64,000 nt of DNA from Nitrospirota bacterium (GTDB lineage: Bacteria > Nitrospirota > Thermodesulfovibrionia > UBA6902 > DSMQ01), in contig JACQXB010000016.1 of assembly GCA_016208965.1 (NCBI GenBank), positions 1 to 64,000 on the forward strand, given 5' to 3'. The notes under the pieces were generated by a model that did no database searches, had not been told where the DNA came from, and was given only the letters and a program-made list of their open reading frames with translations. Below are positions 48,672 to 59,205 of this stretch, in pieces. Position 1 is the stretch's first letter; each line of letters opens with the position of its first letter. The position numbers and the translations under genes were made by a program.

Positions 48672-49471
48672 TAGGTTTCATAGGCGGGGGGAACATGGCG
48701 GAAGCGATGATTAAAGGCATGTGTCAAAGTGTCAAAGTGTCAAAGTGTCAGAGCAAAATACTTGTCTCTGAACCGAGGGAGGACAGGAGGAAGTATCTTG
48801 AGCAGAGCTATGGGGTGAAAACAACCTCTTCAAATAAAGATGCGGCGTCTTTATGCAATATTATAATCCTTGCCGTTAAACCGCAGAATATGGAGACAGT
48901 ACTTGATGAGATAAAAGATTTAGTCAATGAGGATAAAACAGTGGTATCAATAGCCGCAGGTATTACACTATCATATCTTCAATCAAAATTAAAAACAAAA
49001 AAACTCATCCGGGTAATGCCTAATACACCTGCACTTGTACAGGAAGGTATGTCCGTTATCTCCTTATGCGAATGCTTTTCTGACACGGATATATTAACCG
49101 TAAGAGAAATCTTTATGTCTATAGGAAAAGTTATCACCCTCCCTGAGAAATATATGGATGCTGTCACTGCCCTTTCAGGAAGCGGTCCTGCCTTTATTGC
49201 CTTTTTCATTGAGGCAATGATAGAGGCAGGAGTAAAAATGGGTTTAAACAGAGACAATGCCTCTGAGCTTACGATACAAACGCTCATTGGCACAGCAAAG
49301 CTTCTTAAGACAGGTATGCCTGCAGAAAAACTCAGAGAGATGGTAACATCTCCCGGGGGAACAACAGCAGCAGGTCTTAAGGTGTTTAATGAAAAAGGAC
49401 TTAAGGATATTGTTGTATCTGCGATTGAGGCAGCAACAAACCGGGCAAAGGAACTTGGAAAAACAAATTAA
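48668..49471 (+). CDS. proC: Pyrroline-5-carboxylate reductase
   Basis: MIGFIGGGNMAEAMIKG, AVKPQNMETVLDEI, VMPNTPALVQEGM, SGSGPAFIAFFIEAM, VTSPGGTTAAGL; N-terminal gtgtcaaa x3 insertion. Confidence 0.95.
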   Translation: MIGFIGGGNMAEAMIKGMCQSVKVSKCQSKILVSEPREDRRKYLEQSYGVKTTSSNKDAASLCNIIILAVKPQNMETVLDEIKDLVNEDKTVVSIAAGITLSYLQSKLKTKKLIRVMPNTPALVQEGMSVISLCECFSDTDILTVREIFMSIGKVITLPEKYMDAVTALSGSGPAFIAFFIEAMIEAGVKMGLNRDNASELTIQTLIGTAKLLKTGMPAEKLREMVTSPGGTTAAGLKVFNEKGLKDIVVSAIEAATNRAKELGKTN

Positions 49472-49501
49472 TATTTTATCCTGAATTTTAAGGGAGTCTA
49501 T

Positions 49502-49807
49502 ATGTTTATATTTGCAAATCTATTAACAGCTTTAGCAAAGATACTTGATATTGCGCTTACAGCCTATATGTGGATAATAATAATCGCAGCACTTATTAGC
49601 TGGGTAAATCCTGATCCATACAATCCAATTGTGCGATTCTTATATTCGGTCACAGAGCCCGTTCTAAGACCAATAAGGAGAAGGATCGGAATAGGCATTG
49701 GTGTTGACATATCGCCGATGATAGTGATTTTAATAATTCTCTTCATTAAATATTTTCTAATAGCGTCTTTAATTGAAATGGCTTTTAGAATGAAAGGAGC
49801 AGCATGA
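49502..49807 (+). CDS. YggT family membrane protein
   Basis: WIIIIAALISWVNPDPYNPIVRFLYSVTEPVLRPIRRRIG; downstream of proC. Confidence 0.9.
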   Translation: MFIFANLLTALAKILDIALTAYMWIIIIAALISWVNPDPYNPIVRFLYSVTEPVLRPIRRRIGIGIGVDISPMIVILIILFIKYFLIASLIEMAFRMKGAA

Positions 49808-50047
49808 TGCATGATACACGATTCATGATTCATGATAAAAGCTTTTCCATCTTGTATCTCGGACCGAGTCGTTTCCGACTTGCTACAGGATTGCCTTATT
49901 TCTGTCATTCCGCACTTGATGCGGAATCCAGTTATTTTTTTCTGGATTCCTGCTTTCGCAGGAATGACTAATAACAAAAGCGTAATAAAGTTTTTAAGAT
50001 ACCTTGCAGCTTGCTGCAGGCAGGCTCATTAGGTAAAGGAGGTTTGG

Positions 50048-50524
50048 ATGAGAATTACACCACTTGATATTCAACAGAAGCAGTTTTCTACAAAGTTCAG
50101 GGGATTTGATACTGAAGATGTAGATTCCTTTCTTGAACTTATAAGGGAGGAGATGGAGGAACTCCTAAGAGAGAACGCTAATCTAAGAGAGGATGTGAAA
50201 AGGTTTGACAAACAGCTAAAGGATTATAAAAACATTGAAACAACCCTCAGAGACACCCTTATGATAACCCAGCAGATGGTTGAAGAGTATAAAAATAATG
50301 CAAGAAAAGAGGCAGAGCTTATAAAGAAAGATGCAGAATTAAGGGCAGATGAGATATTAAAAGATGCACAGGAGAAGGTCATCATGATACACGAGGACAT
50401 AACTGACCTCAAGGGGGTAAGAAGACATTTTAAAGAAGAATTAAAACGATTAATAGAAAACCACCTAAGGATGGTTGAGTTTGATAAAGAAAGGGAGGAA
50501 GAGACCCCTACCGAGGGCTCGTAG
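50048..50524 (+). CDS. DivIVA-domain protein
   Basis: MRITPLDIQQKQFSTKFRGFDTEDVDSFLELIREEMEELLRENANL..., coiled coil. Confidence 0.9.
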   Translation: MRITPLDIQQKQFSTKFRGFDTEDVDSFLELIREEMEELLRENANLREDVKRFDKQLKDYKNIETTLRDTLMITQQMVEEYKNNARKEAELIKKDAELRADEILKDAQEKVIMIHEDITDLKGVRRHFKEELKRLIENHLRMVEFDKEREEETPTEGS

Positions 50525-50526
50525 AG

Positions 50527-51771
50527 ATGAAGTTTAAGGCACTTAAGGGAGTACATGATATTCTGCCTCCAGAGACCTATATATGGCAGCACATGGAGGT
50601 TGTAGCTAAGGAGGTATTCAGAACCTATGGATATAAGGAGATCAGGCTGCCTATAATTGAGCCGACAGATATATTTATCAGGAGCATAGGTGAGACAACA
50701 GATATCGTTGAAAAAGAGATGTATACATTTCAGGATAAGGGTGGACGCAGTGTTACCCTGAGACCTGAGGGTACTGCACCCTTTGTCAGGGCGTTTATTG
50801 AGCATAATCTTTATAATGAGCCTTCCCCACAGAAATATTACTATATCGGCCCGATGTTCAGATATGAAAGGCCACAGGCAGGCAGGCAGAGACAATTCTA
50901 CCAGATAGCCGTTGAGGTGTTGGGCACAGATGATGTAAAAGTAGATGCAGAGGTCATATCTATGCTTTCAATATTTTTTAAAAAAATCGGCGTAAAGGAC
51001 ATTGAAATTGAGGTTACATCAATTGGTTGTGGGAGGTGTCGTCCTGAATACAAAGTGGCTCTTAAGAATTTTTTAAAGGATAAATTAAATATTTTTTGCG
51101 ATGACTGTAAAAGACGATATGATATTAATCCCCTGAGAATACTTGATTGTAAGGTAAAAACATGCATTGATGCCCGTGAGGGCTCACCCTCAGTAATAGA
51201 GTTTCTATGTAAGGATTGTAAGGTGCATTTCAATGATGTTAGGTATTATCTAAGGCTCTTAGGTATTGAGCATATCATAAACCCAAATTTGGTAAGGGGG
51301 CTTGATTATTACACACGGACTACATTTGAGGTAAAAAGCCCACTGTTAGGTGCGCAGAATGCGGTAGCAGCAGGTGGCAGATATGGCAGCCTCGTTGAGG
51401 AGTTTGGTGGTCCGCCTGTTTCTGGAATAGGTTTTGCGGTTGGGATAGAAAGGGTTATTCCGCTTATTAAGGGATTGCCTAGTATCTGGGGCGGGCCTGA
51501 TATCTTTCTTTGCTCATTAGGTAAGGAGGCGGAAGAAAAAAGCCTTTTACTTGCTGAGCAGTTGCGTGGTGAAGGTCTGTGGGTTGAGCTCGGATATGAC
51601 AAGTCTTCCCTTCGGAGTCAGATGCGCAGGGCTGACCGCATTGGAGCTAAAAATGTTATTGTTGTGGGAGAAGATGAGTTAAAAAAACAGAGGGTTATAA
51701 TAAAAAATATGAAGGACAAAAATGAGGTTGAGGCTGCTTTTGATGTTAAGGCGATAATAAAGACAATTTGA
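50527..51771 (+). CDS. hisS: Histidyl-tRNA synthetase
   Basis: GVHDILPPETYIWQHMEVVAKEVFRTYGYKEIRLPIIE, TLRPEGTAPFVRAFIE, LVRGLDYYTRTTFEV. Confidence 0.97.
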   Translation: MKFKALKGVHDILPPETYIWQHMEVVAKEVFRTYGYKEIRLPIIEPTDIFIRSIGETTDIVEKEMYTFQDKGGRSVTLRPEGTAPFVRAFIEHNLYNEPSPQKYYYIGPMFRYERPQAGRQRQFYQIAVEVLGTDDVKVDAEVISMLSIFFKKIGVKDIEIEVTSIGCGRCRPEYKVALKNFLKDKLNIFCDDCKRRYDINPLRILDCKVKTCIDAREGSPSVIEFLCKDCKVHFNDVRYYLRLLGIEHIINPNLVRGLDYYTRTTFEVKSPLLGAQNAVAAGGRYGSLVEEFGGPPVSGIGFAVGIERVIPLIKGLPSIWGGPDIFLCSLGKEAEEKSLLLAEQLRGEGLWVELGYDKSSLRSQMRRADRIGAKNVIVVGEDELKKQRVIIKNMKDKNEVEAAFDVKAIIKTI

Positions 51772-51854
51772 GAAGAAAATAAATCTTTAATAAGGGATAA
51801 AAAACCTCTTTAGATCAAAAATATATAAATCTGCTTTTATGTTACAATAACCGT

Positions 51855-52586
51855 ATGAATCCCCCTTTAAACTGCACAGGTATAATCCTCGCTGGAGGAG
51901 AGAATAAACGTATGCCTGAGCCAAAGGCTTTTTTAAAGATAAATGGAGAGTGTATTATAGAGAGAGGCATTAAAATCATGAGACAACTATTCAATGAGAT
52001 ATTTATTATTACAAATCAGCCTGAGGCTTATTTTTATCTTGGGGTACCATTGTTTGGTGATACCTATAATGTGCGAGGACCAATGACAGGGATATTCACT
52101 TCCTTTGTAAATTCATCGCACCCATGGGTTTTTGTCACTGCATGCGACATGCCATTTATAAATGAAGAACTCATAAAATATATGGCTTCAAAAAGAGAAG
52201 ATTACGAGGCAGTTGTACCAAAATCCCCCCGTTCTATCTTTAATCCCCCTCTGTCCCCCTTTAATAAAGGGGGACAGAGGGGGATTTTTAAAGGAGAGCA
52301 AAGGGGGGATTTTGTAGAGCCTCTTTTTGCATTTTATTCCAGTCGGTTAAGTAAACGGATGGAAGAAGCGATTCTCAGCGGCAAGACAGGGCTAAGGGAT
52401 TTTTTAAAGGATAAAAAAGTGAGATATATACCCTCGGTGGAGATAGAGGGCATTGACCCTGAAGGTAAATCTTTTATAAATCTCAATACCCCTCAGGATG
52501 TGAAATTTTATTTGCATCCTGAAACCATTTGCTCCCCTAAAAAAGGGGCACAGGCTCCTGGATTATGTGGTTTACAGGGGAATTAA
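51855..52586 (+). CDS. mobA: Molybdenum cofactor guanylyltransferase with repeat insertion
   Basis: GIILAGGENKRMPEPKAFLKINGECIIERGI, VTACDMPFINEELIKYM; insertion RSIFNPPLSPFNKGGQRGIFKGEQRGDF. Confidence 0.88.
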   Translation: MNPPLNCTGIILAGGENKRMPEPKAFLKINGECIIERGIKIMRQLFNEIFIITNQPEAYFYLGVPLFGDTYNVRGPMTGIFTSFVNSSHPWVFVTACDMPFINEELIKYMASKREDYEAVVPKSPRSIFNPPLSPFNKGGQRGIFKGEQRGDFVEPLFAFYSSRLSKRMEEAILSGKTGLRDFLKDKKVRYIPSVEIEGIDPEGKSFINLNTPQDVKFYLHPETICSPKKGAQAPGLCGLQGN

Positions 52587-52596
52587 AAGGAGGATA

Positions 52597-52794
52597 ATGA
52601 TGAATGAATGGATTATCGTTGGAGTGGTAGCTGTAATAGTAATCTTTGGTGTTTCAAAACTGCCTGAGATAGGTAAAGGCATTGGAGAAGGGATAAAGAA
52701 CTTCAAAAAGGCACTCTCTGGACCATCTGAGATTGATGTAACCCCAAAGAAGAAAAATGAAGAAGTAGAAGAAGCTAAAGAAAATAAGTCATAG
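52597..52794 (+). CDS. tatA: Sec-independent translocase TatA/E
   Basis: MMNEWIIVGVVAVIVIFGVSKLPEIGKGIGEGIKNFKKAL; start refined after AGGAGG. Confidence 0.92.
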   Translation: MMNEWIIVGVVAVIVIFGVSKLPEIGKGIGEGIKNFKKALSGPSEIDVTPKKKNEEVEEAKENKS

Positions 52795-53886
52795 GTGAAA
52801 TCCACTATAACTCGTGCAGAGATTGATTTAGTTGCCCTTTCTCACAACTTAACAGTTGTTAAAAAAAAGACAAAAAACAAGCCGTCTATATTAGCGGTAG
52901 TAAAGGCTAATGCCTATGGACATGGCGCTGTAGAGGTAGCAAGGCATCTTTTAAGAGAGGGCGTTGCCATGTTTGCCGTAGCCTTTACTACCGAGGCAAT
53001 AGAGCTTAGAGAGGCAGGTATAATCGCCCCAATTCTTGTATTCTTTGATAGAGATAATATAGATTCATACATAAAATATAATCTCACACCTACTGTATTT
53101 GACCTTAAAACCGCAGAGAGGCTTTCAGTAAAAGCTCATAAGCACAACCGCAAGATAGCAATACATATTAAGATAGACACAGGTATGGGGCGCGTTGGGT
53201 TTAGTGTCAAAGACGGCTTTCAATCAATCATTAAAATTTCGCAGATGAGAAATATTGAACTTGAAGGCATCATGAGTCATTTTGCAGATGCAGAGCTTCA
53301 AGACAGAGAGTTTGCCTTGAGGCAGTTAAAGGATTTCACGCAGCTTATAGCATCCTTAAAAAAGAAGAATATTGACTTTAAATTTTTTCATATCTCAAAT
53401 AGTGCTGCTATTTCATTGTTTCCAGAGGCACATCTTAACATGGTTCGCCCCGGCATAATGCTCTATGGTTACGGACCAGCAAGAGAGAGCTTGAAACCAG
53501 TTATGAGCCTTAAGAGTAAGATTATACTTACAAAAACAGTACCGTCTGGAACTCCTATAGGGTATGGTATGACCTTTATTACAAGAAGAAAGAGCACTAT
53601 AGCTACTGTGCCTGTTGGTTATGCAGATGGATATAATAGAAAACTATCAAACTGTGGAGAAGTACTTATAAATGGCAATCGCACACATGTGGTTGGCATG
53701 GTATGTATGGATACCATCATGGTTGATATTACTGAAATAGGGAATGCCAAAGTTGGTGACGAGGTGGTATTAATAGGTTCGCAGGGTGGCGAGAGGATTA
53801 CTGCTCAGGACATTGCTGATAGGATAGGTACTATCCCGTATGAAATTTTAACATCTATAGGTCAGAGGGTTAGAAGGGTTTACTAA
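52795..53886 (+). CDS. alr: Alanine racemase (GTG start)
   Basis: SILAVVKANAYGHGAVEVARHLL (PLP Lys), HIKIDTGMGRVGF, RPGIMLYGYGP, VCMDTIMVDIT. Confidence 0.96.
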   Translation: MKSTITRAEIDLVALSHNLTVVKKKTKNKPSILAVVKANAYGHGAVEVARHLLREGVAMFAVAFTTEAIELREAGIIAPILVFFDRDNIDSYIKYNLTPTVFDLKTAERLSVKAHKHNRKIAIHIKIDTGMGRVGFSVKDGFQSIIKISQMRNIELEGIMSHFADAELQDREFALRQLKDFTQLIASLKKKNIDFKFFHISNSAAISLFPEAHLNMVRPGIMLYGYGPARESLKPVMSLKSKIILTKTVPSGTPIGYGMTFITRRKSTIATVPVGYADGYNRKLSNCGEVLINGNRTHVVGMVCMDTIMVDITEIGNAKVGDEVVLIGSQGGERITAQDIADRIGTIPYEILTSIGQRVRRVY

Positions 53887-55252
53887 GCTTAAAGGGATTT
53901 AAGAGCTTATCTGCCTCTTTCTCTTTTAGAATACCTTTTTCAATTACTATCTGTTTTATGGTCCTACCTGTTATATATGCCTTCTTTGCAACCTTGGCAG
54001 CTGATTCATAACCAAGTATAGGGTTAAGTGCTGTTGCTATAGCAAGGGTTGATTCTGCGAATTTTCTACAATTCCTTTCATTTGCCTTTATACCATTGAT
54101 ACATTTTTTATTAAATGCCTCAATTGCATTTGAGAGTATATCTATTGAGAAGAGCAGATTATAAGCTATCAACGGCATCATGACATTAAGTTCAAGCTGT
54201 GATGCCTGTGTAGCATAGGTAATAGCTGTATCATTACCTATAACCTGAAAACACACCATATTGAGCATTTCAGCCATAACAGGATTTACCTTTCCTGGCA
54301 TTATAGATGAACCTGTTTGAACTGGGGGGAGGATTATCTCCGCAAAGCCTGTCCTTGGTCCAGAGCTTAGAAGCCGTATATCATTGGCTATTTTTGTAAG
54401 GGTTACAGCGAGCCCTCTAAGGGATGCGCTTAGTTCAAGTGCAGGATATACATTCTGGATGCCCTCAAAGGAGTTTCTTGCTTTCATGAACTTTATGCTT
54501 GTTATTTTTCTTATCTCTTTAATAACTCTATCCTGAAACATGGGATGTGCGTTTATTCCTGTGCCAACTGCGTTCCCGCCAATAGGTAAATATAGTAAGG
54601 AGCGGGATGCCTTCTGTAGCCTCTGTATATCATTCCTTATTCCCTCAGCGTAGCCGCTGAATTCCTGGCCTAAAGTCATTGGCACGGCATCCTGTAGATG
54701 GGTTCTGCCTGCCTTGAGGATTTTATTAAATTCCTGAGATTTTTTTAATAATCCTTGATACAGCCTTTTTAGGTTTGGCACAAGCCTCTCTTTAACTGAT
54801 TCAAATGAAGATATATATATAGCAGTTGGGATTGTGTCATTAGTTGATTGAGCCATATTAATGTGGTCGTTTGGGTGAATAAGCCTGTAATTACCCTTTT
54901 TACTACGAAGAATCTCTATTGCCCTGTTTGCTATTACTTCATTTATATTCATATTCTGCGATGTTCCTGCACCTGCCTGGTAGACATCAACAACAAACTG
55001 GCTATCATGCTTCCCTCTGATTACCTCTATTGCGGCTTTCTCAATTGCATGCAGGACTTTCTTATTCAGCAATCCAAAAGATGCATTTGCCTTTGCAGCT
55101 GCGAGTTTAACGGTTCCCTGAGCCCTTATAAATTGTCTCTGAAGCCTCAGCCCGCTTATCTGAAAATTTTCCACGGCCCTTTTTGTCTGGGCGCCGTAAT
55201 ATGCATTATCAGGTAGAGTTACTTTTCCTAATGTGTCTTCTTCAATCCTCAA
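53870..55252 (-). CDS. Class II fumarase/aspartate ammonia-lyase family
   Basis: MRIEEDTLGKVTLPDNAYYGAQTKRAVENFQIS, GAGTSQNMNINEVIANRAIEIL, GSSIMPGKVNPVMAE. Confidence 0.9.
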   Translation of the reverse strand: MRIEEDTLGKVTLPDNAYYGAQTKRAVENFQISGLRLQRQFIRAQGTVKLAAAKANASFGLLNKKVLHAIEKAAIEVIRGKHDSQFVVDVYQAGAGTSQNMNINEVIANRAIEILRSKKGNYRLIHPNDHINMAQSTNDTIPTAIYISSFESVKERLVPNLKRLYQGLLKKSQEFNKILKAGRTHLQDAVPMTLGQEFSGYAEGIRNDIQRLQKASRSLLYLPIGGNAVGTGINAHPMFQDRVIKEIRKITSIKFMKARNSFEGIQNVYPALELSASLRGLAVTLTKIANDIRLLSSGPRTGFAEIILPPVQTGSSIMPGKVNPVMAEMLNMVCFQVIGNDTAITYATQASQLELNVMMPLIAYNLLFSIDILSNAIEAFNKKCINGIKANERNCRKFAESTLAIATALNPILGYESAAKVAKKAYITGRTIKQIVIEKGILKEKEADKLLNPFKLSKPF

Positions 55253-55356
55253 CTTCCACCTCTAAGGAATAAAACTTAGTCTACTATAACACACAATATA
55301 AAGTTAAAAAATCAGAAATTTCAGGTTACATAGAAGATACCATAAGGTCTCTGCGG

Positions 55357-56289
55357 TTAAGAATTGAGCAGCTTATCAAAAGGAAAAGTTCTTAAAAATT
55401 CTAAGAAACTCTCCACTGTATGTGATGACTCCTTTGCCCTACGGCGGAGCATTAAAAAATCTCTTAAAAATTTATCTTCTTTAAAAGTGGCTGTTTTTAA
55501 GGTACCATAACGTGTTTCTTTCTTAGCAGCCCATTTTGAAATAATGGATACCCCAAGCCCCTTTTCAACGGCGGATTTTATAGATTCTGTACTTCCCATG
55601 ATAAGGGCTATTTTTATATTTTGTGGATGTACCCCGTGTTTTGTAAGGTATTTCTCTATCATTTGTCTTGTACCTGATCCCTCTTCTCTGAAGATAAATG
55701 ATTCTTTAGATAGCTCGAAGATAGAGACACTTGCCCTCTTTGCCCATGGATGATCGGGTGGCATAATGAGAACCATCTCATCAGAGACAAGTTTTTCGGC
55801 GATGAGCTTTTGTTTATTGATTTCCCCCTCAATAAATCCAACATCAACGCCTCCTGCGTTTAGGCAATCACCGATTGTTTTTGAATTACCAATGAGAAGG
55901 TTAACTTTTACCGTTGGGAATTTCTTTTTAAAATTAAATATTGCACTGGGTAAAACATAATTTCCTATTGTGGAGCTTGCACCTAAGGTTATGTCGCCCT
56001 TTACAAACCCTGTAAGTTTTCCCATTTGTTTTTCGGCTTCTGTGTATAGCGAAATAATTTCTTTTGCATATTTGTAAAGTGTTTCACCTGCTGAGGTAAG
56101 TGTAATGATACACCCTGAACGATTAAACAACCTGGTCCCATAGGTGTCTTCAAGTGCCTGGATCTGAAGACTGACAGCAGGCTGTGTAAGGCGGATTATC
56201 TCTGATGCCTTTGAGAAACTCTTTGTCTCTGCAACCGTACAGAAAACTTTTAGTTTATGGTCATCCATTTTTTTTATTAAAAATACCAT
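55357..56289 (-). CDS. LysR-family transcriptional regulator
   Basis: HKLKVFCTVAETKSFSKASEIIRLTQPAVSLQIQALEDTYGTRLFNRSG HTH; start may be the downstream Met (MDDHKLKV). Confidence 0.92.
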   Translation of the reverse strand: MVFLIKKMDDHKLKVFCTVAETKSFSKASEIIRLTQPAVSLQIQALEDTYGTRLFNRSGCIITLTSAGETLYKYAKEIISLYTEAEKQMGKLTGFVKGDITLGASSTIGNYVLPSAIFNFKKKFPTVKVNLLIGNSKTIGDCLNAGGVDVGFIEGEINKQKLIAEKLVSDEMVLIMPPDHPWAKRASVSIFELSKESFIFREEGSGTRQMIEKYLTKHGVHPQNIKIALIMGSTESIKSAVEKGLGVSIISKWAAKKETRYGTLKTATFKEDKFLRDFLMLRRRAKESSHTVESFLEFLRTFPFDKLLNS

Positions 56290-56297
56290 AAATATTA

Positions 56298-56324
56298 ACT
56301 ATAAGTCAATTATCGTTTTATAGT
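56298..56324. promoter_or_regulatory. Dyad ACTATAA-N13-TTATAGT in LysR/mtnP divergent intergenic region
   Basis: Perfect 7-bp inverted repeat in the divergent promoter region, T-N11-A type geometry. Confidence 0.5.
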
Positions 56325-56394
56325 GTTGACTTTTTAGCATTGAGTTATTTATTTTAAATCGTACTTGTAAATATTAATAATTTAAGGAATTGCT

Positions 56395-57159
56395 ATGGTA
56401 AAGGTAGGTATAATCGGGGGCTCAGGACTTGATGATCCAAAAATTCTAAAACGGGCAAGTGAAGTTGAACTGGAAACCCCCTATGGTTCACCATCATCCC
56501 GCCTGAGATGCGGAATAATTGAAGGTGTTGATGTAGTTATAATAGCAAGGCACGGCAAGGGGCATACGATACCACCATCCAAAGTGAATTTCAGGGCAAA
56601 TATATTGGCATTGAAAGAACAAGGATGCACACATATTCTCGCCTCTACAGCAGTAGGCTCTCTTAGAGATGAGATAAAACCGGGGCATCTGGTATTTCCA
56701 AGCCAGTTTATAGACCATACAAAAAAGAGAGGGACAACATTTTTTGACAAGGATATGGTTGTTCATACACCGATGGCAGAGCCGTTCTGCCAAAACCTTA
56801 TAGAATTGCTTGCCTCATCTGCTGAGGATAAAAAAATTCCTTATCACAAAAACAAGACAGTTATTACAATAGAAGGTCCAAGGTTCTCCACTAAGGCAGA
56901 AAGTCATATGTTTAGAGGCTGGAATGCAGATATTATAAATATGAGCACGGTGCCAGAGGTTAATCTTGCCAGAGAAAAGCAAATACACTATGCGGCAATT
57001 GCCATGTCAACAGATTATGACTGCTGGCGTGAAGGAGAAGAACATGTGACATGGGAGATGATCCTTGAGACCATGAAGAAAAACGCAGATAATGTAATAA
57101 ATTTGTTTTTAGATGTTATTCCAAAAATAAAAGAATATAATGATGTCTGTGTAAAATAG
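56395..57159 (+). CDS. mtnP: S-methyl-5'-thioadenosine phosphorylase / PNP family
   Basis: VKVGIIGGSGLDDPKIL, IARHGKGHTIPPSKVNFRANI, TIEGPRFSTKAESHMFRGWNADIINMSTVPE. Confidence 0.94.
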   Translation: MVKVGIIGGSGLDDPKILKRASEVELETPYGSPSSRLRCGIIEGVDVVIIARHGKGHTIPPSKVNFRANILALKEQGCTHILASTAVGSLRDEIKPGHLVFPSQFIDHTKKRGTTFFDKDMVVHTPMAEPFCQNLIELLASSAEDKKIPYHKNKTVITIEGPRFSTKAESHMFRGWNADIINMSTVPEVNLAREKQIHYAAIAMSTDYDCWREGEEHVTWEMILETMKKNADNVINLFLDVIPKIKEYNDVCVK

Positions 57160-57365
57160 CTCAAAATAAATTAAAAATAAAAAAGCAAAAATTAAAATGA
57201 CAAATAAAAATTCAAAAATGAATAATATCTTCTAAGATGTTTTTACATTTTAATATGTCATTTTGATTTTTTATCTTTAATCTTTTATTTTACTGGCTAA
57301 CAATTTAAATCTACTTCAACTAAGACACGGAAAACCATAAATAACTTAGTAAAGGAGAATAACAC

Positions 57366-57899
57366 ATGTCTATTAAATCCCGAATCAGAACCATTCCAGA
57401 TCATCCTAAAAAAGGAATCATGTTCAGGGATATAACCACACTTATTAAAGACCCTGTTGGGTTCAGGCTTGTCATTGACACTTTTACCCAAAGATACATA
57501 AGTGGCGATATCAAGTTTGACGTCATAGTTGGCATAGAGGCACGCGGCTTTATTATTGGAGGTGCATTGTCTTATACACTCGGAAAAGGCTTTATCCCTG
57601 TAAGAAAACCGGGCAAACTCCCTGCAAAAGTAATAAGCCATGAATATGAACTTGAATACGGTAAAGACAAGATAGAAATACATGAGGACTCCATAGGGAA
57701 AGGCACAAAGGTTTTGCTCGTTGATGACTTGCTTGCAACAGGAGGGACAGCTTTGGCTGCTGCTACATTAATCGAAAAACTCGGCGGCGCAGTAACAGAG
57801 ATGGCATTTATAGTGAACCTTCCAGATGTCGGCGGATACAAGAGATTAAAGGATACAGGATACAGTGTATTTTGTCTTACAGAGTTTGAAGGGGACTAA
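57366..57899 (+). CDS. apt: Adenine phosphoribosyltransferase
   Basis: IKSRIRTIPDHPKKGIMFRDITTLIKDP, GIEARGFIIGGALSYTLGKGFIPVRKPGKLP, VLLVDDLLATGGTALAA. Confidence 0.97.
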   Translation: MSIKSRIRTIPDHPKKGIMFRDITTLIKDPVGFRLVIDTFTQRYISGDIKFDVIVGIEARGFIIGGALSYTLGKGFIPVRKPGKLPAKVISHEYELEYGKDKIEIHEDSIGKGTKVLLVDDLLATGGTALAAATLIEKLGGAVTEMAFIVNLPDVGGYKRLKDTGYSVFCLTEFEGD

Positions 57900-58052
57900 A
57901 CAGAGTAAAATCCGAAATTCAAAGCACTAAATTCCAAACAAATCCTAATGTTCAAAATCCAAATATTCCAGACATTGCTTTGAATTTATGTTATTTGAGT
58001 TTTGATATTGTTTAGAATTTAGAATTTTGGGTTTAGAGCTTAAATTTATACA

Positions 58053-58202
58053 TTAATAAGGGTCTCAAAATTGAATGGACATTGACCTGAAAATCTCCCC
58101 TCGCCCCTCTTTACCAAAGAGGGGAAATCCCTCCCTCTAGCAAAGGGATGTTAGGAGGGATTTTATAAATCAGTATATTTACTATTATGAGACTGTTATT
58201 AA
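58053..58202. repeat. Dispersed TIR element (copy B)
   Basis: Ends ttaataagggtctcaaaat / attatgagactgttattaa, 16/19 complementary; body as at 41660-41805. Confidence 0.88.
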
Positions 58203-58242
58203 CGTAGGACTTAGACAAACTTAAACTTTGGGAGGATGAGAT

Positions 58243-59061
58243 TTGAATATAGTAGTTTGCATAAAGCAGGTTCCTGATACAGCAGAGGTAAGGATTAACC
58301 CTGAAACAAATACGCTTATCAGGAAAGGAGTGCCAAGCATAATTAATCCTTATGACCTTCATGCACTTGAGGCAGGACTTGAGATAAGAGATAAACTCGG
58401 TGGAAAGGTAACCGTCCTTACTATGGGACCGCCACAGGCAGAAAACTCCCTAAGAGATGCGATATCAATGGGAGCTGACGAGGCAGTTCTTCTTACTGAC
58501 AGGGCATTTGCTGGCTCCGACACACTGGCAACATCTTATACACTTTCCAAGGCAATTGAAAAGATTGGTGCAGATATAATCTTCTGTGGCAAACAAGCAA
58601 TAGATGGAGACACAGCACAGGTTGGCCCTGAGATAGCTGAATTTCTTGGTATTCCTCATATTGCTTATGTGAAAAAAATAGAAGTGGTAAACCCCGTTAG
58701 AAAGACCCCCTTTTCTGACGGGGTAAAGGATGGTTATATCAGAGTCCACAGGCTTATGGATGAAGGATATGATATTGTGGAATCATCGATTCCTGTTCTG
58801 CTTACTGTTGTTAAGGAACTGAATCAGCCACGACTGCCGTCTCTTAAGGGGAAAATGGCTGCAAAGAAGGCTGGGATAAAAAAGATGGGGCATTCTGAGA
58901 TATCTGCTGATGAGAATAGACTGGGACTGAAAGGCTCACCTACACAAGTTAAAAATATCTTTGCACCAAAGATAAAGTCAGACAGAATAATGCTTGCAGG
59001 TTCATCTGAAGAACAAGTGAGCAAGCTAATAAAAGAGTTAAGGAAAATTCGAATGCAATAG
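58243..59061 (+). CDS. etfB: Electron transfer flavoprotein beta subunit with repeat insertion
   Basis: MNIVVCIKQVPDTAEVRINPETNTLIRKGVPSIINPYDLHALEAGL; CGKQAIDGDTAQVGPEIAEFLGIPH; insertion NPVRKTPFSDGVKDG. Confidence 0.95.
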   Translation: MNIVVCIKQVPDTAEVRINPETNTLIRKGVPSIINPYDLHALEAGLEIRDKLGGKVTVLTMGPPQAENSLRDAISMGADEAVLLTDRAFAGSDTLATSYTLSKAIEKIGADIIFCGKQAIDGDTAQVGPEIAEFLGIPHIAYVKKIEVVNPVRKTPFSDGVKDGYIRVHRLMDEGYDIVESSIPVLLTVVKELNQPRLPSLKGKMAAKKAGIKKMGHSEISADENRLGLKGSPTQVKNIFAPKIKSDRIMLAGSSEEQVSKLIKELRKIRMQ

Positions 59062-59205
59062 CGAGCATTCCGTGAGCGGATATAATTAATTAGTTAATTC
59101 CTTACATTCAGATTTTCAGAGGGAAGATAAATGCATATGAGCTGAAGGCGAAGGAATATGATAAATGAGAAAATCCTTACATTGGATTTCCAGAGGGAAT
59201 ACTAA

